Part shown: one piece after another, positions 60,139 to 64,000 of the stretch | Layout of the letters: the number at the start of each line of letters is the position of its first letter | How positions within the stretch are numbered: position 1 is the first letter of the stretch | Assembly: GCA_963799455.1 (NCBI GenBank) | Contig: CAWCXF010000008.1 | Coordinates: 1,815,220-1,879,219, forward strand | Source of the DNA: CAWCXF01 sp963799455 | Lineage (GTDB): Bacteria > Pseudomonadota > Alphaproteobacteria > Rhodobacterales > Rhodobacteraceae | Reading direction: 5' to 3' | DNA: 64,000 nucleotides | The notes under the pieces: model-generated | The model's database searches: none | What the model saw: only the letters and a program-made list of their open reading frames with translations | Told to the model about the DNA's origin: nothing | Position numbers and translations under genes: made by a program

Positions 60139-60983
60139 CTAGGCCGTGTTGACAAAGTCTCGGACCCACAGGCGGATGCAGGCGAGGTCGACGAAGCCGA
60201 GGAAGCTTGTGGCGGTCTTGTCGTAACGCGTGGCGACGCGGCGGCTGTGCTTGAGGCGGCCGATGGTTCGCTCGATGCGGTTGCGCAGGGCGGAGAGGGC
60301 GCGATCGACACCCTTTCGCGCCTTGCGGCAGCGGCGCATCGGGATGACGGGCACCGCATCGCGCGCCTCGGCCCAGGCCCGGATGCGGTCGCTGTCGTAG
60401 CCCTTGTCGCCCAGAAGAGCCGCCGGCGCGGGCAGGTCGTCGCCCATCACGAGGTCGAAGCCGCGGTGATCGGAGGTCTGGCCGGGCGTGACACAGGCCG
60501 CGCATCGGCAGGCCCCACGCATTGACCCGGAGGTGGATCTCGGTCGTGAGGCCACCGCGCGAGCGGCCAAGACCCTGGCGCGCAGAGCCCCCGCCCCTTC
60601 TTCGGCGCCCCCGCGGCGTGCTGATGCGCCCGCACGATGGTGCTGTCGACCATCTGCAGCCGGTCCGGCGCAGGCTCGATCTTGGCCGCGCCCTCGTTCA
60701 GCGCCTCCAGGATCGCCTCCCACAGCCCCACCAGCGTCCATCGCCGGAACTGGCGGTAGACGCTGGACCACTTGCCCTCACTCTTCGGGCAGGTCGCGCC
60801 AGGCGCTGCCGGTCCGCGCGATCGGTCCGCGCGATCCAGACCCGAAGGGCCGCGCGAAGCAGCGAACACCCCGTCGAGCACGCGGCGATGATCGCCGGCA
60901 GGCCGGCCCTGTGGGGCTCGTACTTCGCGGACAAACGCCTCGAAGAACGCCCACTCCGCGTCCAACATCAGACCACGCGCCAT
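60139..60983 (-). CDS. IS5-family transposase, frameshifted
   Basis: N-terminal DUF4096-like half (MARGLMLDAEWAFFEAFV ... EGKWSSVYRQFRRWTLVGLWEAILEAL, MVDSTIVRAHQHAAG) and C-terminal DDE half (VTPGQTSDHRGFDLVMGD, ALLGDKGYDSDRIR, RCRKARKGVDRALSALRNRIERTIGRLKHSRRVATRYDKTATSFLGFVDLACIRLWVRDFVN) are in different frames; a break lies near 60580 and probably another near 60800. Its TAG stop is supplied by the CTAG target duplication. Confidence 0.85.
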
Positions 60984-61048
60984 GACCGCCTCCCAGCCAA
61001 CCATCACTCAGCTAGCGAGGACGTTCAGAAGGCTTTTGTCAACACGGC
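60143..61048 (-). mobile_element. IS5-family insertion sequence, 906 bp
   Basis: Terminal inverted repeats GCCGTGTTGACAAA at both ends, flanked by the 4-bp direct repeat CTAG (60139-60142 and 61049-61052), as expected for the IS427 subgroup. Confidence 0.9.
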
Positions 61049-61052
61049 CTAG

Positions 61053-61419
61053 CAACGAGATCCCTGCCGTGCCTGTTACAGTTAGAACTGCCTGCTATGC
61101 CGCGATCGACCTGAGCAAATCGCGCTGATTCGTCGCTGTCGATGACCTCGGCCCCCTAGGAGTGACGACGCATCGCCTCGACGGCTTCGACGTGGCCGGA
61201 CTCATCGATCTCCTGAAACGAAGCTGTCGCCGCGACGGTCAACATGATGGTGAAGGCGAACGTATCGTCTGCTGCTTCGAGACCGGCTACGATGGGTTCT
61301 GGCTTCAGCGCTCTCTGGAGGCCGAAGGGATCGAGACTTGGGTCGTCGATCCCGGGAGCTTTCTCGTGAACCGTCGCGCCCGGCAGGCCAAGACGGATCG
61401 GATCGACGCCCTGAAGATG
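61053..61419 (+). pseudogene. IS110-family transposase N-terminal remnant
   Basis: RuvC-like N-terminus YAAIDLSKSR, then an in-frame TGA where the family has Trp, then FVAVDDLGPLG ... CCFETGYDGFWLQRSLEAEGIETWVVDPGSFLVNRRARQAKTDRIDAL, after which the IS256-type element begins. The C-terminal serine domain is missing. Confidence 0.85.
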
Positions 61420-62815
61420 GAGCTATGGCTGATTTTGGGTGACGCGGCCGATCAGGCGGCGCGGTGATCGGGCGCCGCGGTGGCGACGCCGTCGGTGAAG
61501 GTGACGCCGGCGAGGAGCATCGGCAAGCGGTTCTCGCCCTTCAGGCGCCGCCAGGTCTTCGAGGCGGCCATGACGAGCTTGAACACCATCAGCCGGGCGG
61601 TGGTCTGCGACAGCGCTCCCTTGGTTCGGACGGTCCGATGGCGGACGGTGGCGAACACGCTCCTCGATGGGGTTGGCGGTGCGCAGGTGATCCCAGTGCT
61701 CGGCCGGGAAGTCGAAGAAGGCCAAGAGCGCGTCGCGGTCCTTCACCAGGCGCTCGACCGCCTTGGGGTACTTGGCGCCGTACTTCTTCACGAACACGGC
61801 GATGGCCGCCTCGGCTTGGGCCCGGTCGGGGGCGTCGCGGACCTCGCGCAGGTCGGCCCTCATGCCGGGCTGAACCGACTTCGGGACCGCGTTGAGGACG
61901 TTGGCGGCCTTGTGTGCCCAACAGCGCTGATGACGCGTGGAGGGGAAGACCTCCTCGAGCGCCCGCCAGAACCCCATGGCGCCGTCGCCCACCGCGATCT
62001 CGGGGGCTGTGGCCAGGCCCCTTGCCATCAGATCGACGAGCAGCTCGCGCCAGCTCTGGACGCTCTCGCGCACGCCTGTCTGGAACCCCACGAGCTCCTT
62101 CTTGCCCTCGGGCGTCGCTCCGATCACCACCAGCATGCACTCGGCCGTGGGCTCCATCCGCGCCTGCAAGTACACCCCGTCGGCCCAGACGTAGACGTAC
62201 CTCCGGGCCGACAGGTCGCGCCGCTGCCAGCGCGCGCACTCGTCCTGCCAGCCCTCCTTCAGGCGCCCGATCACCGAAGGCGCGACAGGTTCGGGGCGTC
62301 GCGGCCGAGCAGCGCCGCCAGCGCCTCCTGAAAGTCCCTCGTCGAGACGCCGCGGAGGTAGAGAACCGGCAAAAGCGCGTCCAAGCTCCGTGTCCGCCGC
62401 GCCCATCTCGGCAGGATCGCCGAGATGAACCGCACCGGCTCGGACTCGCCCGGATCGCGGTCGCGCACCTTCAGCCGGCGAACCGGGACCGGTCCCACGC
62501 CGGTCTGGATCGCGCGCTCGGGGCCGGAGCCGTGGCGCACGACCCGCCGCCGGCCGTCCTCGAGCCGCGCCTCGGCGAAGGTGGCGTTGAGGCGCGTCGG
62601 CCTCCGCGGCCAGCGCCTCCGCGAGGATGCGCCGCGCGCCTTCGCGCGCCAGCGCCGTCAGCGGATCGTCGATCTCGTCGCCCTGGCGAAAGGGCAGGAT
62701 GCTGGTAGTCTCGGTCACGGCGTATCGCTCCATCTGGAGGTCCTGGCAGGCTTCGTCACCCGCCTCGATACGCCGCCCTCCTCGAACCGCCATCACCTAG
62801 ATTCGGCCATAGCTC
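61420..62815 (-). mobile_element. Second IS256-family element, about 1.4 kb
   Basis: Inverted repeats of about 23 bp (GAGCTATGGC-GA-T---GGTGA) at 61420-61443 and 62793-62815. The element differs from the first IS256-type copy. No target duplication is seen; it interrupts an IS110 remnant on the left and adjoins an unidentified fragment on the right. Confidence 0.8.
61452..62733 (-). pseudogene. IS256-family transposase, three frameshifts
   Basis: Start MERYAVTETTSILPFRQGDEIDDPLTALAREGARRILAEALAAEADA. The continuing blocks ILPRWARRTRSLDALLPVLYLRGVSTRDFQEALAALLG, then VIGRLKEGWQDECARWQRRDLSARRYVYVWADGVYLQARM ... IAVGDGAMGFWRALEEVFPSTRHQRCWAHKAANVL, then TKGALSQTTARLMVFKLVMAASKTWRRLKG are in successive frames; breaks near 62610, 62275 and 61660. 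DDE residues are otherwise present. Confidence 0.85.
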
Positions 62816-62962
62816 GCGACCGGCGACTTCTCGACGTGGATCAATCGCACGATTCGGCGCCAGGCGTTCGGAGTCGCGTTCGCGATCAGCGACGTCCTGG
62901 ACATGCTGCCAGCCGCGCAGCGCAACGAAGCCGCCCGTCGTGCGGCGCGACAAACAGGATGA
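62816..62962 (+). pseudogene. C-terminal fragment of an unidentified protein
   Basis: Frame reads GDFSTWINRTIRRQAFGVAFAISDVLDMLPAAQRNEAARRAARQTG to TGA at 62960-62962. Composition is protein-like. The 5' part is missing at the IS256 boundary. Family not recognised. Confidence 0.4.
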
Positions 62963-62988
62963 GAGCCGCGCGGCAAACAGGATGAGAG
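62951..62988. repeat. Direct repeat pair near an IS21 end
   Basis: CAAACAGGATGAGAG occurs at 62951-62965 and again at 62974-62988, spaced 23 bp. IS21 elements carry iterated transposase-binding sites at their ends, and an istA gene starts 140 bp downstream. Confidence 0.6.
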
Positions 62989-63131
62989 GGCGCGACGCGG
63001 CCCCGATCGAAGGGAGGGCGTAGCCCGACTGGAGCTCTGGGCCGCGTCGTGTGGCTCCCGCCGCGGTGGGGCGCCGGGTGATCGCGGTCGACCGAGGTAG
63101 AGGGATGCTTTCTCCATCGTGAGGAGCGCCC

Positions 63132-64000
63132 GTGCCCGGCCGTCACGTGACCGATCACCAGATGAGACTCTTCATGACCCACCGTTCGACCGACCCGGTC
63201 GCTGTCGCCGCGGCCAAGGCGGGGTTCAGCGCGGCCACGGGCTACCGCCTGGAGCGGGATCGCATGCCCGCCCTCGACGAAGAGGGCGGCGCGGGGGCGG
63301 CGCCGGCCCGACCCGCTCGAGGGGCTTTTCGAGGAGGAGGTCGTGCCCATGCTCGAGGCCGCGCCCGGGCTCAGGCCGGTGGCGATCTTCGAGGAGCTGC
63401 TGCGCCGCCGCCCCGACCTCGACCCCGGCGTGCGCCGGACCCTCGAGCGGCGCATCCGCGCCTGGCGGGCGCTGCATGGCCCCGAGCGGGAGGTGATCTT
63501 CCGTCAGAGCCACGAGCCGGGCCGCCTCGGGCTGTCGGACTTCACCGACGCGGCCGGCCTCGGCGTGACCGTCGCCGGTAGCGTGCTCGACCACCGGCTC
63601 TACCACTTCCGCCTGGCCTTCAGCGGCTTCGAGCACGTCCACGTCGTGCTCGGCGGCGAGAGCTTCGTGGCCCTGGCCGAGGGGCTCCAGAACGCGCTCT
63701 GGGCACTTGGGGGCGCGCCGCGGGAGCACCGCAGCGACAGCCTCTCGGCCGCGTTCCGCAACCTCGACCCGGAGGTCGAGAACGACTGGACCGAGCGCTA
63801 CGCCGCGCTTTGCGGCCACTACGGCATGGCCGCGACGCGCAACAACCGCGGCCTGGCGCACGAGAACGGTGCGATCGAAGGGCCGCACGGCCACCTGAAG
63901 CGCGCCGTCGCGGACGCGCTGCTGCTGCGGGGCTCGGCCGAGTTCGAAGACCTCGCCGCCTACCGCCGCTTCCTCGACGAGCTCGTCGGGCTGTGCACGC
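63132..64000 (+). CDS. IS21-family transposase IstA (cut by window edge, one frameshift)
   Basis: GTG at 63132. N-terminus PGRHVTDHQMRLFMTHRSTDPVAVAAAKAGFSAATGYRLERD (helix-turn-helix), then after a shift near 63270 the frame RGRRRPDPLEGLFEEEVVPMLEAAPGLRPVAIFEELLRR. The integrase core shows LSDFTDAAGLGV, the second Asp in EHRSDSLSAAF and the Glu in AHENGAIEGPHGHLKRA. The C-terminus is outside the window. Confidence 0.88.

Overview
The window is very GC-rich (well over 70% by eye) and reads as an alphaproteobacterium. The combination of pqqABCDE, a seven-subunit Mrp antiporter, an alternative complex III plus caa3 oxidase block, and plasmid-type strawberry-notch/ParB/DUF736 genes fits a Rhodobacterales- or Rhizobiales-like genome. 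I cannot name the genus. Genes are packed in tight operons with ATGA, GTGA and TGATG overlaps. No tRNA, rRNA or CRISPR array was recognised.

Positions 1-43 kb look like ordinary chromosome. In order: an MFS exporter cut by the left edge; a small operon of a D-2-hydroxyacid dehydrogenase, an HpcH/HpaI aldolase and an Ldh-type dehydrogenase; an M19 dipeptidase; the PQQ cluster (pqqA-B, then after a 640-bp gap pqqC-D-E, all minus strand); a LysR regulator; a secreted SRPBCC protein; a lipid kinase overlapping an inositol-phosphatase-like gene; an AbrB-family membrane protein; gluconokinase; and mrpABCDEFG. Next comes a plus-strand run of a ThDP enzyme, an enolase-superfamily enzyme, an unknown membrane protein with a clear internal duplication, gluconate-2-dehydrogenase subunit 3, a GMC oxidoreductase, a GH15 glucosidase and an SMP-30 lactonase. 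It converges, sharing a CTAG stop, on a minus-strand respiratory operon actABCDEF - small membrane protein - coxII-I-III-IV. A plausible joint theme is periplasmic or cytoplasmic sugar/aldonate oxidation feeding a quinol:cytochrome c oxidoreductase and an oxygen reductase, with Mrp handling Na+/H+.

From about 44.7 kb the window becomes an accessory region: IS256, IS1182, IS5, IS110 and IS21 elements or remnants are set in what was probably a plasmid or integrative-element backbone (large ParB, methyltransferase-helicase of the strawberry-notch family, DUF736 protein). A 2.58-kb element carrying only a large serine recombinase and two small genes is inserted in the strawberry-notch gene. Removing it rejoins the reading frame, so its boundaries can be placed.

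Two cautions. Conserved genes across the whole window (pqqE, coxI, actB, the ThDP enzyme, the GMC enzyme) carry single frameshifts, so many breaks are probably sequencing or assembly errors; density is higher in the accessory region, where true decay also occurs. Short in-frame tandem repeats of 12, 15 or 18 bp sit at the ends or linkers of many genes, an unusual genome-wide habit of this organism or of this region.
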